A stretch of DNA of 64,000 nucleotides from contig NZ_ATUD01000005.1 in NCBI RefSeq assembly GCF_000420025.1, forward strand, positions 62,001 through 126,000, read 5' to 3'. The DNA is from Patulibacter americanus DSM 16676 (GTDB lineage: Bacteria; Actinomycetota; Thermoleophilia; Solirubrobacterales; Solirubrobacteraceae). Each line of letters starts with the position of its first letter. The first letter of the stretch is position 1. The notes under the pieces were generated by a model. The model saw only the letters and a list, made by a program, of their open reading frames with translations, was not told the DNA's origin and did not search any database. Below are positions 35,878 to 44,536 of the stretch, piece by piece. The position numbers and the translations under genes were made by a program.

Positions 35878-37041
35878 TCACCGTCGGACGAGCGGGCCCC
35901 CGACCCGGTCCGCCACCCCGGAACGGAGAACGAGCGTCTCGTACAGCACGGTCCCCGGGGGGAACCCCGGCCGCGGGTCGTCGCCCTGCAGGACGGTGGT
36001 GGTGCGGTCGACGGTGGTCCGCTTCGGCGGCACGCCCGGGGGGACGGGGCCGGGCGCCGAGGCGACGACCGTCTGCTCACCGAGCCGCCGGTAGGTGCGA
36101 GCGTCGAGGAGCAGAACCTGGCGCTCCCACGTTCCGGGCTCCTGGTAGCTCAGGCGGGTCACCCGGCGACCGAGACGATCCGTGCCGGGGGCGTCGAGCG
36201 TCACCCCGGGAAGCGTGGCCAGCGCGCGGTAGAGGCCCGCGGTCAGCGGCCCGGGCAGCGGAGCGCCGCGCAGCGCGTCGTTGATGGCCACCCACAGCTC
36301 GCCGTTCGGGGAGCGCCCCTGACCGGCGGTCGCCCGTCGCAGTCGTCGCACGATCGCGGCGGGCTGCGTCGGGTAGTCCCGGAGCTCGGCGGGGCTCAGC
36401 TCCTCGCCGCCCAGGGACGTCTTCGTGCGTCCCAGCGGGGTCCGGATGCTCCCGTCCGCGAGCCGGTCACCCGGAACGGTCTGCGTGGCCGTCGGAGGGC
36501 GACCGTCGGCGCGCAGCTCGCCCGGGTCCACCGTGAGCGTCGGCGGCAGGGCGCCCGGGCGGGTCTCGTCCAGCGTCCGCTGCGTCGCGACCCCACGTCG
36601 CGCGGCGCTCTGCCACCTGCGCGTCCGCTTGAGCTGGAAGAACGCGGACCGTCGCGCGGAGGCACCTGAGGCGACCGCGTCGTAGACGCCGTGGACCGTG
36701 AGCTCGTCCGTGTAGGCGAACTGCTCCGCCCGGGGCAGCCGGGTGGCCCCCTCGGCCCGGGCGACGGCGGCCGCACGGGTCAGGACGCCCGCGGCGGTGG
36801 CCTCCGACGGGCCGAGGCCACCGGACCCGGACCACGGGGCGACGACGACGGCAGCGCCGACCGCGAGGGCGGTGATCAGCGCAGCGACGGGCGGACCGAC
36901 CCGGCGCACTGCCCGGCGACGCGCGCCCGTGGGCCGGACGCCGCGTGTCCCGTCGGCCTCCGCCGCCCGGAACGCCCGGGCCATCTCGGCGCCGAGCTCG
37001 TCGAGGATCGGCAGGTCGAGGAGGTCGTGCTGGTCAGACAT
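35878..37041 (-). CDS. Membrane-anchored partner of second ECF sigma factor (CU044_5270-like)
   Basis: 387 residues. A short cytoplasmic segment with LLDLPILDELGAEMARAFRAAE is followed by one TM (VAALITALAVGAAVVVAPW, about 50-70) and an extracytoplasmic domain of about 310 residues (FAYTDELTVHGVYDAV, TQPAAIVRRLRRATAGQGRSPNGELW, VTLDAPGTDRLGRRVTRLSYQE). This outline matches the actinobacterial CU044_5270 family, usually encoded after an ECF sigma gene. Its start overlaps the sigma gene by 8 bases. An anti-sigma or envelope-sensor function is inferred. Confidence 0.7.
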   Translation of the reverse strand: MSDQHDLLDLPILDELGAEMARAFRAAEADGTRGVRPTGARRRAVRRVGPPVAALITALAVGAAVVVAPWSGSGGLGPSEATAAGVLTRAAAVARAEGATRLPRAEQFAYTDELTVHGVYDAVASGASARRSAFFQLKRTRRWQSAARRGVATQRTLDETRPGALPPTLTVDPGELRADGRPPTATQTVPGDRLADGSIRTPLGRTKTSLGGEELSPAELRDYPTQPAAIVRRLRRATAGQGRSPNGELWVAINDALRGAPLPGPLTAGLYRALATLPGVTLDAPGTDRLGRRVTRLSYQEPGTWERQVLLLDARTYRRLGEQTVVASAPGPVPPGVPPKRTTVDRTTTVLQGDDPRPGFPPGTVLYETLVLRSGVADRVGGPLVRR

Positions 37042-37576
37042 GCTCGGGCGTGTCCTGGGGGAGGAGGTGGTCGCGGAGGGTGCGCAGGCCGCGGGAGACG
37101 CGGGCGCGGACGACCTGCTCCGTCACGCCGAGCGTGCGGGCGATCGTGGCGTAGTCGTGCTCGTCGACCACGCGCAGGCGGAGGGCGACGCGCTGGTCGT
37201 CGGGCAGGGTGGCGAGGCGTTCGGCGACCTGCCCACGCAGGAGCGAGGTCGTCGCGAGCCGTTCGACGCGGTCGTACTCGTCGTCGTCGAGCGGGCGCCG
37301 CGTGACGTCGAGGCGCCGGACCGCCGCCTGCTCCGCGCCGCCGCGGCGGAGGCCGTCGAGCAGCAGCCGCCGGGCGACCGTGAACAGCCACGCGCGTGCT
37401 GCTCCGGGCGCCTCGTCGCCGTGCAGGTCCGCACGGCGCTCGAAGGCCCGAGCGAACGTCTCCGCCACGAGGTCGACGGCCACCTCCGGGCTCAGCGTCC
37501 GCCGGGCGAAGTAGCGCAGCAGCTCGGGGGCGTGGGCGGCGTAGAGCCGGGAGATGTCGTCGCCGGTCAACGCCAC
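37034..37576 (-). CDS. ECF-type RNA polymerase sigma factor (second copy)
   Basis: 180 residues. Region 2 (about 8-75: LYAAHAPELLRYFARR, then VAVDLVAETFARAFERR and ARAWLFTVARRLLLDGLRRG) and region 4 (about 120-170: LPDDQRVALRLRVVDEHDYATIARTLGV with HTH TEQVVRARVSRGLRTLRD). GTG start. It is paired with an overlapping downstream membrane protein, the same design as 970-2651, although the proteins are clearly diverged. No promoter or operator could be assigned with confidence. Confidence 0.88.
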   Translation of the reverse strand: MALTGDDISRLYAAHAPELLRYFARRTLSPEVAVDLVAETFARAFERRADLHGDEAPGAARAWLFTVARRLLLDGLRRGGAEQAAVRRLDVTRRPLDDDEYDRVERLATTSLLRGQVAERLATLPDDQRVALRLRVVDEHDYATIARTLGVTEQVVRARVSRGLRTLRDHLLPQDTPEHV

Positions 37577-37674
37577 GTCATGGCCCCGTCCTGGTGAAGG
37601 GCAGTGTCCTGGTCACACCGGGAGAACGCACGACGGCCACGCGGTGTGACCGACGGGCCGCGTCGTGCGCCGCC

Positions 37675-38919
37675 TCAGTCCGCGGCGGGGACGGCGTCCC
37701 CGGCCCCGGGCGCCGTCGCCGGCCGCGTGCGGAGGGCACCGGCCGCCACGACCAGGGCCATGAGCACGACGAGCGCGCCGAAGACCCGGAACGTCGGCAG
37801 CAGGCCCCAGGAGGAGACGACGACGCCGGCGGCGAGCGCCGGCACGGAGAGCGAGCTGTAGGCGACGAGGTAGAAGGCCGACATCGTCTCCGCCCGGTGC
37901 AGCGGTGGGATGACCGCGGTCAGGGACCGCAACGCCCCGAGGTACGCCCCGCCCCAGCCGAGCCCCGTCAGCACGGTCGCAGCGAGGAACGCGGGGGCGG
38001 AGTCGAGGGAGAGCGCGCCCACGACGGTCGCCATCCCGATGGCGAGGAACAGGGAGCCGACGGCCGTGAGCTTCCACGGCACGGTGCGCTGGAACAGGAT
38101 CTGCGAGACGGCGCCGGCGCCGCTGAGCGCGAGCAGCGTGATCCCGCCCGCGACCCGGTTGTCCGTGTGCAGCTCGATCGCGGCGAGCTGCGGTCCGAGC
38201 GACATGAAGAGCCCGCCGATGGACCACGACGCCAGGACCCCGAGGGCCGAGAGCAGGAAGACGCCCCGGATCTCGCGCGGGACGTGCGGCTTCTGGAACC
38301 GCAACGAGAGCCGGCGGCGCGCCGTCACGGGCTCGGGCATCAGGATCGCGCCGGTCAGCAGGATCGCGAAGATGACGAGCAGGACGACGTAGGGCGTGCG
38401 CTGCGGCAGGGGCGCGTACTGGACGAGGACGGACGACAGGAAGGCGCCGCACCCCATGCCGACCGAGCTGCCGATGCCGTTGGCGAGCCCGGCCCCGTGG
38501 CTGTCGCGGCGGGGGTGCAGGTCCAGCAGCGCGGCCCCGGCCGAGCCCAACGCCACGCCGGTGGCGAGCCCCTGCAGCAGGCGGGCGACGAAGAGCCACA
38601 CGACGGAGGTCGCGAGCAGGAAGAGGACGGTCGAGAAGAGCAGGACGGAGAGCGCGCCGACGAGGACGGGGCGCCGGCCGACGTCGTCCGAGATCCGTCC
38701 CGCCACGAGCAACGCCGCCAGGACGCCGAACGCGTAGACGGCGAAGACGGCGGTGAGGACGAACGACGAGAACCCCCACTCCTCGCGGTACAGCGCGTAG
38801 ATCGGGGAGGGCGTCACCGACGCGAAGAGCGCCAGGCCGATGACCGCAGCGACGAGCCAGTAGGCCGCCGTCGGCGGCAGGGTGCGCCGGTCACGAGGGG
38901 CGGCGGGGGCGGGGGTCAT
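37675..38919 (-). CDS. MFS transporter
   Basis: 414 residues, about 12 TM segments. The motif A-like loop between TM2 and TM3 is VAGRISDDVGRRPVLVGA. The N- and C-terminal halves are joined by a basic loop (VTARRRLSLRFQKPHVPREIRG). It is probably a proton-driven exporter or importer of small molecules; the substrate is unknown. A divergent ArsR-type regulator gene starts 74 bp away, with a palindromic site between them, the usual layout of an inducible efflux system. Confidence 0.88.
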   Translation of the reverse strand: MTPAPAAPRDRRTLPPTAAYWLVAAVIGLALFASVTPSPIYALYREEWGFSSFVLTAVFAVYAFGVLAALLVAGRISDDVGRRPVLVGALSVLLFSTVLFLLATSVVWLFVARLLQGLATGVALGSAGAALLDLHPRRDSHGAGLANGIGSSVGMGCGAFLSSVLVQYAPLPQRTPYVVLLVIFAILLTGAILMPEPVTARRRLSLRFQKPHVPREIRGVFLLSALGVLASWSIGGLFMSLGPQLAAIELHTDNRVAGGITLLALSGAGAVSQILFQRTVPWKLTAVGSLFLAIGMATVVGALSLDSAPAFLAATVLTGLGWGGAYLGALRSLTAVIPPLHRAETMSAFYLVAYSSLSVPALAAGVVVSSWGLLPTFRVFGALVVLMALVVAAGALRTRPATAPGAGDAVPAAD

Positions 38920-38944
38920 GGCGGTGCGGTCCGTCGGCGGTGGG

Positions 38945-38970
38945 GTTCCGAAGTTCCAAAGTCTTGGAAC
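38945..38970. promoter_or_regulatory. Operator between MFS and ArsR-type genes
   Basis: A 7-bp inverted repeat GTTCCAA-AGTC-TTGGAAC (38953-38970), preceded by another half-site GTTCCG (38945-38950). It lies in the divergent promoter region, over the -35 side of the regulator's promoter, and stands out as AT-richer than its surroundings. Most likely bound by the ArsR-type protein. Confidence 0.65.
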
Positions 38971-38981
38971 AACCGGTGTCG

Positions 38982-38987
38982 TAGCAT
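38982..38987 (+). promoter_or_regulatory. -10 box of ArsR-type regulator gene
   Basis: TAGCAT, with 6 bases to the ATG at 38994. Confidence 0.55.
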
Positions 38988-38993
38988 AAGGCC

Positions 38994-39371
38994 ATGGCCG
39001 TCCCCCCGAGCACCGGCGCCCCGCCCGTCGACGCGCCTCGGGCCGCGCCCGTCGTCGTCCCCGCCCGCGAGACGATCCGGCACCCGCCGAAGGAGGCGCT
39101 GGACCTGTCGCAGATCCTGCGGACGGTCGGGGATCCGCTGCGCCTGAGCATCGTGCGCATGCTCGCGGACGGCCGGGAGATGCTCTGCGGCCCGCTCGGC
39201 GAAGCCCTGGGTCTGCCGAAGTCGACGGGCTCGTACCACCTGCGGCTGCTGCGCGAGGCCGGCGTCACGCGCACCCGCCAGGAGGGGACGCTGCGCTACG
39301 TGTCGCTCCGGCGCGACGACCTCGAGGACCGGTTCCCGGGGCTCGTCGACGTGCTCACCGGCGCGCAGTAG
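38994..39371 (+). CDS. ArsR-family winged-helix regulator
   Basis: 125 residues. The core (about 36-118) is LSQILRTVGDPLRLSIVRML, then the recognition helix region GLPKSTGSYHLRLLREAGV and wing TRTRQEGTLRYVSLRRDDLE. The first 35 residues are Pro/Ala-rich and likely flexible. No cysteine metal site of the ELCVCDL type is present (only CGP), so it may sense an organic ligand rather than a metal. It probably represses itself and the divergent MFS gene through the palindrome at 38953-38970. Confidence 0.88.
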   Translation: MAVPPSTGAPPVDAPRAAPVVVPARETIRHPPKEALDLSQILRTVGDPLRLSIVRMLADGREMLCGPLGEALGLPKSTGSYHLRLLREAGVTRTRQEGTLRYVSLRRDDLEDRFPGLVDVLTGAQ

Positions 39372-39436
39372 CTCCCCGCGGCGCCCCACGCGCGGCGTTG
39401 CGTGCGCCGTGACCGACGCGCGAGCCCCACCGGTCG

Positions 39437-39442
39437 TACACT
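39437..39442 (+). promoter_or_regulatory. -10 box of efp
   Basis: TACACT, with 10 bases to the ATG at 39453. Confidence 0.55.
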
Positions 39443-39452
39443 GGGATCGCGC

Positions 39453-40013
39453 ATGATCTCCACGAACCAGCTCAAGAACGGCAATCACATCGAGGTCGAC
39501 GGCGTCGTCTTCAAGGTCCTGGAGACCCAGCACGTCAAGCCGGGCAAGGGCGCGGCGTTCGTCCGTTCCAAGCTCCGCCGCGCCAGCGACGGCAACGTCA
39601 TCGACAAGACGTTCCGCGCGGGGGAGAAGTTCCGCTCGGTGCACACCGAGGCGCGCACCATGCAGTACCTCTACGAGGACGGCACGAGCGCCCACTTCAT
39701 GGACACCCAGTCCTACGAGCAGCTCGAGGTCCCGCTGGACTCCGTGCGCTCCGCGCTGCGCTTCGTCCGCGCGAACGACGAGGTCCAGATCCTCTTCATC
39801 GACGATCAGCCCTCCGACGTGCAGCTGCCCTCCTCCGTGGAGCTCGAGGTCACGTTCACCGAGCCCGGCCTCCGTGGCGACACCGCGTCGGGCGGCGGCG
39901 ACAAGCCGGCGACGCTCGAGACCGGCGCCGAGATCCGCGTCCCGCTGTTCGTCAACATCGGCGACCGCGTGAAGGTCCAGACGGAGTCCGGCGACTACAT
40001 GTCCCGCGCGTAG
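39453..40013 (+). CDS. efp: Elongation factor P
   Basis: 186 residues. It relieves ribosomes stalled on polyproline stretches, which matters here because several proteins in this window are Pro-rich. The KOW-like N-terminal domain has the loop KPGKGAAFVRSKL, with a Lys at the position that many bacteria modify. OB domains 2 and 3 follow, with TYEQLEV-like SYEQLEVPLD and the C-terminal GAEIRVPLFVNIGDRVKVQTESGDYMSR. nusB follows after 10 bases. Confidence 0.97.
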   Translation: MISTNQLKNGNHIEVDGVVFKVLETQHVKPGKGAAFVRSKLRRASDGNVIDKTFRAGEKFRSVHTEARTMQYLYEDGTSAHFMDTQSYEQLEVPLDSVRSALRFVRANDEVQILFIDDQPSDVQLPSSVELEVTFTEPGLRGDTASGGGDKPATLETGAEIRVPLFVNIGDRVKVQTESGDYMSRA

Positions 40014-40023
40014 GGCGGACGAC

Positions 40024-40431
40024 ATGTCCCGCAGGAGCGACCAGCGGCGCGAAGCCGTCTTCACCGTCTACCAGCACGACCTGACCGGACGGCCGCTCCA
40101 CGACCTCTTCGAGCGCGACGCCGCGCTCTTCACCCGCTCGCTGGCGCACGCCACGACGGACCACCAGGCCGAGTTCGACGAGCTCATCGGCAAGCACGCC
40201 AAGGGCTGGAGCATCGATCGCATCAACCCGCTCGAGCGCTCCATCATGCGCGTGGCGCTGCTCGAGATGCTGCACCCCGACGTCGTCCCGGCCGACAAGC
40301 CGATCCCGCCCGAGGGCGCGATCTCGCAGGCCGTCGACACCGCGAAGACGTTCTGCGACGCCGACGCGCCGAAGTTCGTCAACGGCATCCTCAACGCGAT
40401 CCTCGAAGAGCGCGGCCTCGGCCGCTCCTGA
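40024..40431 (+). CDS. nusB: Transcription antitermination factor NusB
   Basis: 135 residues, all-helical. RREAVFTVYQHDLTG at the N-terminus, INPLERSIMRVALLEML in the middle and FCDADAPKFVNGILNAIL at the C-terminus are family hallmarks. It binds boxA RNA with NusE (S10) during rRNA transcription. It is probably co-transcribed with efp. Confidence 0.95.
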   Translation: MSRRSDQRREAVFTVYQHDLTGRPLHDLFERDAALFTRSLAHATTDHQAEFDELIGKHAKGWSIDRINPLERSIMRVALLEMLHPDVVPADKPIPPEGAISQAVDTAKTFCDADAPKFVNGILNAILEERGLGRS

Positions 40432-40549
40432 GGAGGACGGGCGCCCGGGTCTCGAGCCCCTGGGGCTCGCGGCGCCGCGGGGCACCGGCGTGTCCACCGG
40501 ACGCATCACGACTCCGCCGGACCCCGGGCCGATCCTGCACACTGGAGGG

Positions 40550-40738
40550 GTGAGCGACCCGCACGCCGACCGCGACCTGCAGATCCAGATCGCCCGCCTC
40601 GAGCACGCGCTCGGACGGGTGGCGGACGAGGGAGCGGAGCCCGACGACCAGGTCGTCGCGGCCGAGCAGGTCGCCCAGATCGCCGCGGACGCGGGCGGCA
40701 CCTTCGACCGCCTCGTGCGCGAGAGCGGCGGCCGATGA
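40550..40738 (+). CDS. Small helical protein in the nusB-isoprenyl synthase gap
   Basis: 62 residues from GTG. It is entirely polar and helical (LQIQIARLEHALGRVADEG, DDQVVAAEQVAQIAADAGG). The ATG of the isoprenyl synthase gene overlaps its stop codon. The slot is one where xseB often lies, but the conserved XseB pattern is absent and no xseA is seen, so I leave it unnamed. A CACACT box (40538-40543) 6 bases before the GTG could be its -10. Confidence 0.55.
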   Translation: MSDPHADRDLQIQIARLEHALGRVADEGAEPDDQVVAAEQVAQIAADAGGTFDRLVRESGGR

Positions 40739-41667
40739 GCCCCGCCGGCTACCCGGACGACCTGCGGTCGACCGTCGACGCCTACCTCGCCGAGCTGCGG
40801 TTCCCCGCGCGCAGCCCCGCGGTGGGCGGGCTGGAGGAGGCCATGCGCTACTCCCTGCTGGCCGGCGGCAAGCGCATCCGTCCGGTGCTCGCCCTCGCGA
40901 CCGCGCGAGCGCTGGGCGTGGAGGAGCGTGCGGCCCTGCCCCTGGCGGCGGCCATCGAGCTCATCCACACCTACTCGCTCATCCACGACGACCTCCCCGC
41001 GATGGACGACGACGACCTGCGCCGTGGCCGTCCGACGTGCCACGTGGCCTACGGCGAGGACGTCGCGATCCTGGCGGGCGACGCGCTCTACGCCGAGGCG
41101 TTCCACCACCTCCTGACGGCCGGCACCCGCGAGGGCCTGCCTGCGAACCGCCTGCTGCGCGCCGCCGCCGAGCTCGCCGACGCCACGGGCGTCGACGGCA
41201 TGGTCGGTGGGCAGTACCTCGACGTGACCGCGGAGAAGGCGCTCGAGGGCGTCGACGGCGAGCCGCCCGCGGACGACGACCGCACGGCGGACGACCTGCG
41301 CGTGCTGCACGAGCTCAAGACGGGCCGGCTGATCGGCGCGTCCGTCGGCTGCGTGCTGCAGCTCGCCGGGGTCGACGACGACCGCGCCGACGCGCTGCGG
41401 GCCTTCGCGGCCGACCTCGGCGTGCTCTTCCAGATCGTCGACGACATCCTCGACGTGACGGGCACGGACCAGGCGCTCGGCAAGCCGCAGGGGTCGGACG
41501 AACGTCACGGCAAGCGCACGTACGTGACCGAGTACGGTCTGGAGGGGGCGCGCGAGATGGCGTCGCGCCACCACGACGCCGCATCCACGGCCCTCCGTTC
41601 CGCCGTACCGTCAGGGGCGGAGGATCTCCACACCCTCACCGCCTTCATCCACACGAGGACGAACTGA
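40735..41667 (+). CDS. ispA: Polyprenyl (farnesyl/geranylgeranyl) diphosphate synthase
   Basis: 310 residues. It condenses IPP with allylic diphosphates. First Asp-rich motif in LIHDDLPAMDDDDLRRGRP, second in FQIVDDILD; GGKRIRPVL binds pyrophosphate. The residues before the first motif (IELIHTYSL) have Tyr near the -4 position, which fits a C15 to C20 product but does not settle it. The gene overlaps the small upstream ORF (ATGA), and dxs starts 4 bases after its stop, making an isoprenoid gene pair. Confidence 0.93.
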   Translation: MSPAGYPDDLRSTVDAYLAELRFPARSPAVGGLEEAMRYSLLAGGKRIRPVLALATARALGVEERAALPLAAAIELIHTYSLIHDDLPAMDDDDLRRGRPTCHVAYGEDVAILAGDALYAEAFHHLLTAGTREGLPANRLLRAAAELADATGVDGMVGGQYLDVTAEKALEGVDGEPPADDDRTADDLRVLHELKTGRLIGASVGCVLQLAGVDDDRADALRAFAADLGVLFQIVDDILDVTGTDQALGKPQGSDERHGKRTYVTEYGLEGAREMASRHHDAASTALRSAVPSGAEDLHTLTAFIHTRTN

Positions 41668-41671
41668 CACC

Positions 41672-43630
41672 GTGACCCGGCTGCTGGATCGCATCGACCG
41701 CCCGCAGGACCTGCACGGCCTCTCCGAGGAGGAGCTGCAGCGCGTCGCGCAGGAGGTGCGCGAGCACATCATCGACACGGTCGGCGAGATCGGTGGGCAC
41801 TTCGGCGCCAACCTCGGCACGTGCGAGATCGCCGTCGCGCTGCACTCGCTGCTCGACTCCCCCCACGACAAGATCCTCTGGGACGTCGGGCACCAGTCCT
41901 ACCCGCACAAGATCCTCACGGGTCGCCGGGACGAGCTGCCCACGATCCGCAAGTACGGCGGGATGACCCCGTTCTGCTCCATCGAGGAGTCCGAGCACGA
42001 CATCATGGGCGCGGGCCACGCGTCCACGTCGATCGGCTACGGCGTCGGCCTGCGCGAGGGCATGCGGCTGCGCGAGGCCAACTCGGACGGCGCGGAGAAG
42101 CCCGGCAAGGTCGTCGCGGTCATCGGCGACGGCTCCATGACGGGTGGCGTCGCCTTCGAGGCCGCCCACCAGGCCGGCGGCCTCGGCACCCCGCTCGTGG
42201 TGATCCTGAACGACAACGGGATGTCGATCTCGCCGAACGTCGGCGCGCTCTCCCGCTACTTCCAGGGCGTCCGCCTGCACCCCAAGCTCTGGCACGGCCG
42301 CGAGAAGGTCGAGGAGCGCCTCACGGACCTCCCCGCCGGCCTCGGCGGCCTCGTCGAGCGCGTCGGCCCGACGATCAAGGGCTCCATGAAGCTCCTGAAC
42401 GCCCAGGGCGAGCTCTGGGAGTCGCTGGACTGGGCCTACGTCGGCGTCGTCGACGGCCACGACGTCGCGGACCTGCGCACCGCGCTGCGCCAGGCGTTCA
42501 AGGCCGACCGGCCCGTCGTCGTCCACGTCAAGACGATCAAGGGCAAGGGCTTCGCGCCCGCCGAGGAGGGCGGGCTGGAGGGCATGGAGAAGTGGCACGC
42601 CGCCAAGCCCGGCTCCATCGTCGCCCGCGCGCCCGCGCCGAAGGTCGCCGTCGACCCCGACGCGCCGCCGAAGCCGCCGGCCTACACCCAGGTCTTCGGC
42701 GAGCGGATGATCGAGGAGGTCCGCCGCGACCGCCGCGTCGTCGGCATCACGGCCGCGATGAACACCGGGACGGGCCTGAACCTCCTGCAGGTCGCGGAGC
42801 CCGAGCACTACTTCGACGTCGGGATCGCCGAGCAGCAGGCGCTGCTGTTCGCGTCCGGTCTTGCCCTCGAGGGCCTGAAGCCGGTCGCGGCGATCTACTC
42901 CACGTTCCTCCAGCGGGCGTACGACCAGATCGTCCACGACGTCTGCCTGCAAGGGCTTGATGTCGTCCTCGCGATGGACCGCGCCGGCCTCGTCGGCGAC
43001 GACGGCCCGACGCACCACGGCGTCTTCGACATCGCCTACCTGCGGCACCTGCCCAACATCGTGCTGGCGGCGCCCCGCGACGAGGCGCAGCTCGTGCACC
43101 TGCTGCACACCGGCATCGACCACCCCGGCCCCTTTGCCCTGCGCTACCCGCGCGGCGAGGGCCAGGGCGTGCCGCTGCCAGGTGCCGCCTCCGTGCTCCC
43201 GATCGGCCGCGGCGAGGTCCTGCGCCAGGGCGACCGCGTCGCGATCCTGGGCTACGGCTCCGGCGTCGGGATCGGCCTCGAGGCCGCCGCGCTTCTGCAC
43301 GAGTCGGGCATCGAGGCGACCGTCGCCGACGCCCGCTACGCCAAGCCGATCGACGTGGAGCTCGTCCGCGATCTGGCGGCGCACCACGAGCTGCTGGTCA
43401 CCGTCGAGGAAGGCGTGCTGCAGGGCGGCTTCGGCTCCGCGGTCTGGGAGGCCGGCGAGGAGCACGGCGTGGACTGGGGTGCCTGCCGGATCCTGCGCGT
43501 CGGCATGCCCGACCGCTACGTCACCCACGGCGCGCCCAATCTCCTGCACGCCGAGGTCGGCTACACGGGCAAGGACGTCGCCGGCCGCATCGGCGCCGCG
43601 CTCGGCGTCGATCTGCCCGTCCGCGCCTAG
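41672..43630 (+). CDS. dxs: 1-Deoxy-D-xylulose-5-phosphate synthase
   Basis: 652 residues, GTG start. It condenses pyruvate and glyceraldehyde 3-phosphate with thiamine diphosphate, the entry step of the MEP pathway. Motifs: GGHFGANLGTCEIAVALH, DVGHQSYPHKILTGR, GHASTSIGYG, VAVIGDGSMTGGVAFEA (ThDP/Mg), DVGIAEQQAL and DDGPTHHGVFD. The segment GGMTPFCSIEESEHD differs from the common GGLSGFPKRSESE form. A hairpin terminator follows at 43650-43672. Confidence 0.96.
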   Translation: MTRLLDRIDRPQDLHGLSEEELQRVAQEVREHIIDTVGEIGGHFGANLGTCEIAVALHSLLDSPHDKILWDVGHQSYPHKILTGRRDELPTIRKYGGMTPFCSIEESEHDIMGAGHASTSIGYGVGLREGMRLREANSDGAEKPGKVVAVIGDGSMTGGVAFEAAHQAGGLGTPLVVILNDNGMSISPNVGALSRYFQGVRLHPKLWHGREKVEERLTDLPAGLGGLVERVGPTIKGSMKLLNAQGELWESLDWAYVGVVDGHDVADLRTALRQAFKADRPVVVHVKTIKGKGFAPAEEGGLEGMEKWHAAKPGSIVARAPAPKVAVDPDAPPKPPAYTQVFGERMIEEVRRDRRVVGITAAMNTGTGLNLLQVAEPEHYFDVGIAEQQALLFASGLALEGLKPVAAIYSTFLQRAYDQIVHDVCLQGLDVVLAMDRAGLVGDDGPTHHGVFDIAYLRHLPNIVLAAPRDEAQLVHLLHTGIDHPGPFALRYPRGEGQGVPLPGAASVLPIGRGEVLRQGDRVAILGYGSGVGIGLEAAALLHESGIEATVADARYAKPIDVELVRDLAAHHELLVTVEEGVLQGGFGSAVWEAGEEHGVDWGACRILRVGMPDRYVTHGAPNLLHAEVGYTGKDVAGRIGAALGVDLPVRA

Positions 43631-43649
43631 CCCGCCACCCGCGGCCGTA

Positions 43650-43672
43650 GGGGCGCCTGCACGAGGCGCCCC
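43650..43672 (+). terminator. Stem-loop after dxs
   Basis: 9-bp perfect arms GGGGCGCCT (43650-43658) and AGGCGCCCC (43664-43672) with a 5-base loop, 19 bases after the dxs stop. No U-run. Confidence 0.6.
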
Positions 43673-43708
43673 CGGCGCGCCTCGGCGGGCCGGGCCGGGC
43701 CCAGTCGG

Positions 43709-43714
43709 TACGGT
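43709..43714 (+). promoter_or_regulatory. -10 box of tlyA
   Basis: TACGGT, with 9 bases to the ATG at 43724. Confidence 0.5.
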
Positions 43715-43723
43715 GTGGCCCGC

Positions 43724-44536
43724 ATGACCAAGGTCCGCCTCGACACGCTCCTGCACCAGCGCGGGCTCTACCCGTCGCGCTCGGCGGCCGCCGCCGCGGT
43801 GCTCGCGGGCGCCGTGCAGCTCGGCGGACCGGGGGCCAACCCGCACGCCCGGCCGCTCAAGCCCGGGCTGCAGGTCGACGGCGACGTCGAGGTGCAGACC
43901 GCCCAGGCCGCGAAGTACGTCTCGCGCGGCGGCACGAAGCTCGAGAACGCGCTGGACGGCCTCGGCATCGACGTCACGGGCCGCCACGGCCTCGACATCG
44001 GCGCGTCGACGGGCGGGTTCACGGACTGCCTGCTGCAACGCGGTGCCGTGGCGGTCGCCGCCGTGGACGTCGCGTACGGCGAGCTCGCGTGGTCCGTCCG
44101 CAACGACGAGCGCGTCACCGTGATCGAGCGCCAGAACGCCCGCGAGCTCACGCCCGACCTGCTGCCCTTCGCGCCCGACCTCGTCGTGGCCGACGTCTCC
44201 TTCATCTCCCTCACGAAGCTGCTGCCGGCGCTTGCGGGCGTCGTCGCCCCCGAGTTCGACGCGCTGCTCATGGTCAAGCCGCAGTTCGAGCTCGGCAAGG
44301 GCCGCGTGGGACGCGGCGGCGTGGTCCGCGAGGCGTCCCTGCGGCGCGAGGCCGTCCGCACCGTCGCCGGCGCCGCGCGGGACGTCGGGTGGTCGGTCAT
44401 CGCCGCCGCGAGCTCGGGCCTGCCCGGCCCGAAGGGCAACCGCGAGACGTTCCTGCACCTGGCCGAGGCCGGGCGGGTGGGCGTCGACGATCTCGACGCC
44501 CTCGCGCTCGCCGCCGAGCCGGAGGAGCAGGCATGA
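43724..44536 (+). CDS. tlyA: TlyA-family rRNA 2'-O-methyltransferase
   Basis: 270 residues. The N-terminal S4 RNA-binding domain (RLDTLLHQRGLYPSRSAAAAA) is followed by an FtsJ-like SAM methyltransferase fold: KYVSRGGTKLENAL, LDIGASTGGFTDCLLQRGA (SAM site), VDVAYGELAW, VADVSFISL (catalytic region) and MVKPQFELGKG. TlyA methylates C1409 of 16S and C1920 of 23S rRNA in mycobacteria, and its loss causes capreomycin resistance. It is first of the tlyA-nadK pair, with recN after them. Confidence 0.93.
   Translation: MTKVRLDTLLHQRGLYPSRSAAAAAVLAGAVQLGGPGANPHARPLKPGLQVDGDVEVQTAQAAKYVSRGGTKLENALDGLGIDVTGRHGLDIGASTGGFTDCLLQRGAVAVAAVDVAYGELAWSVRNDERVTVIERQNARELTPDLLPFAPDLVVADVSFISLTKLLPALAGVVAPEFDALLMVKPQFELGKGRVGRGGVVREASLRREAVRTVAGAARDVGWSVIAAASSGLPGPKGNRETFLHLAEAGRVGVDDLDALALAAEPEEQA

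Noticed and set aside
40550..40738. Naming the small ORF xseB.
   Set aside because: The position fits, but the XseB helix pattern is not convincing and no xseA is present in the window.
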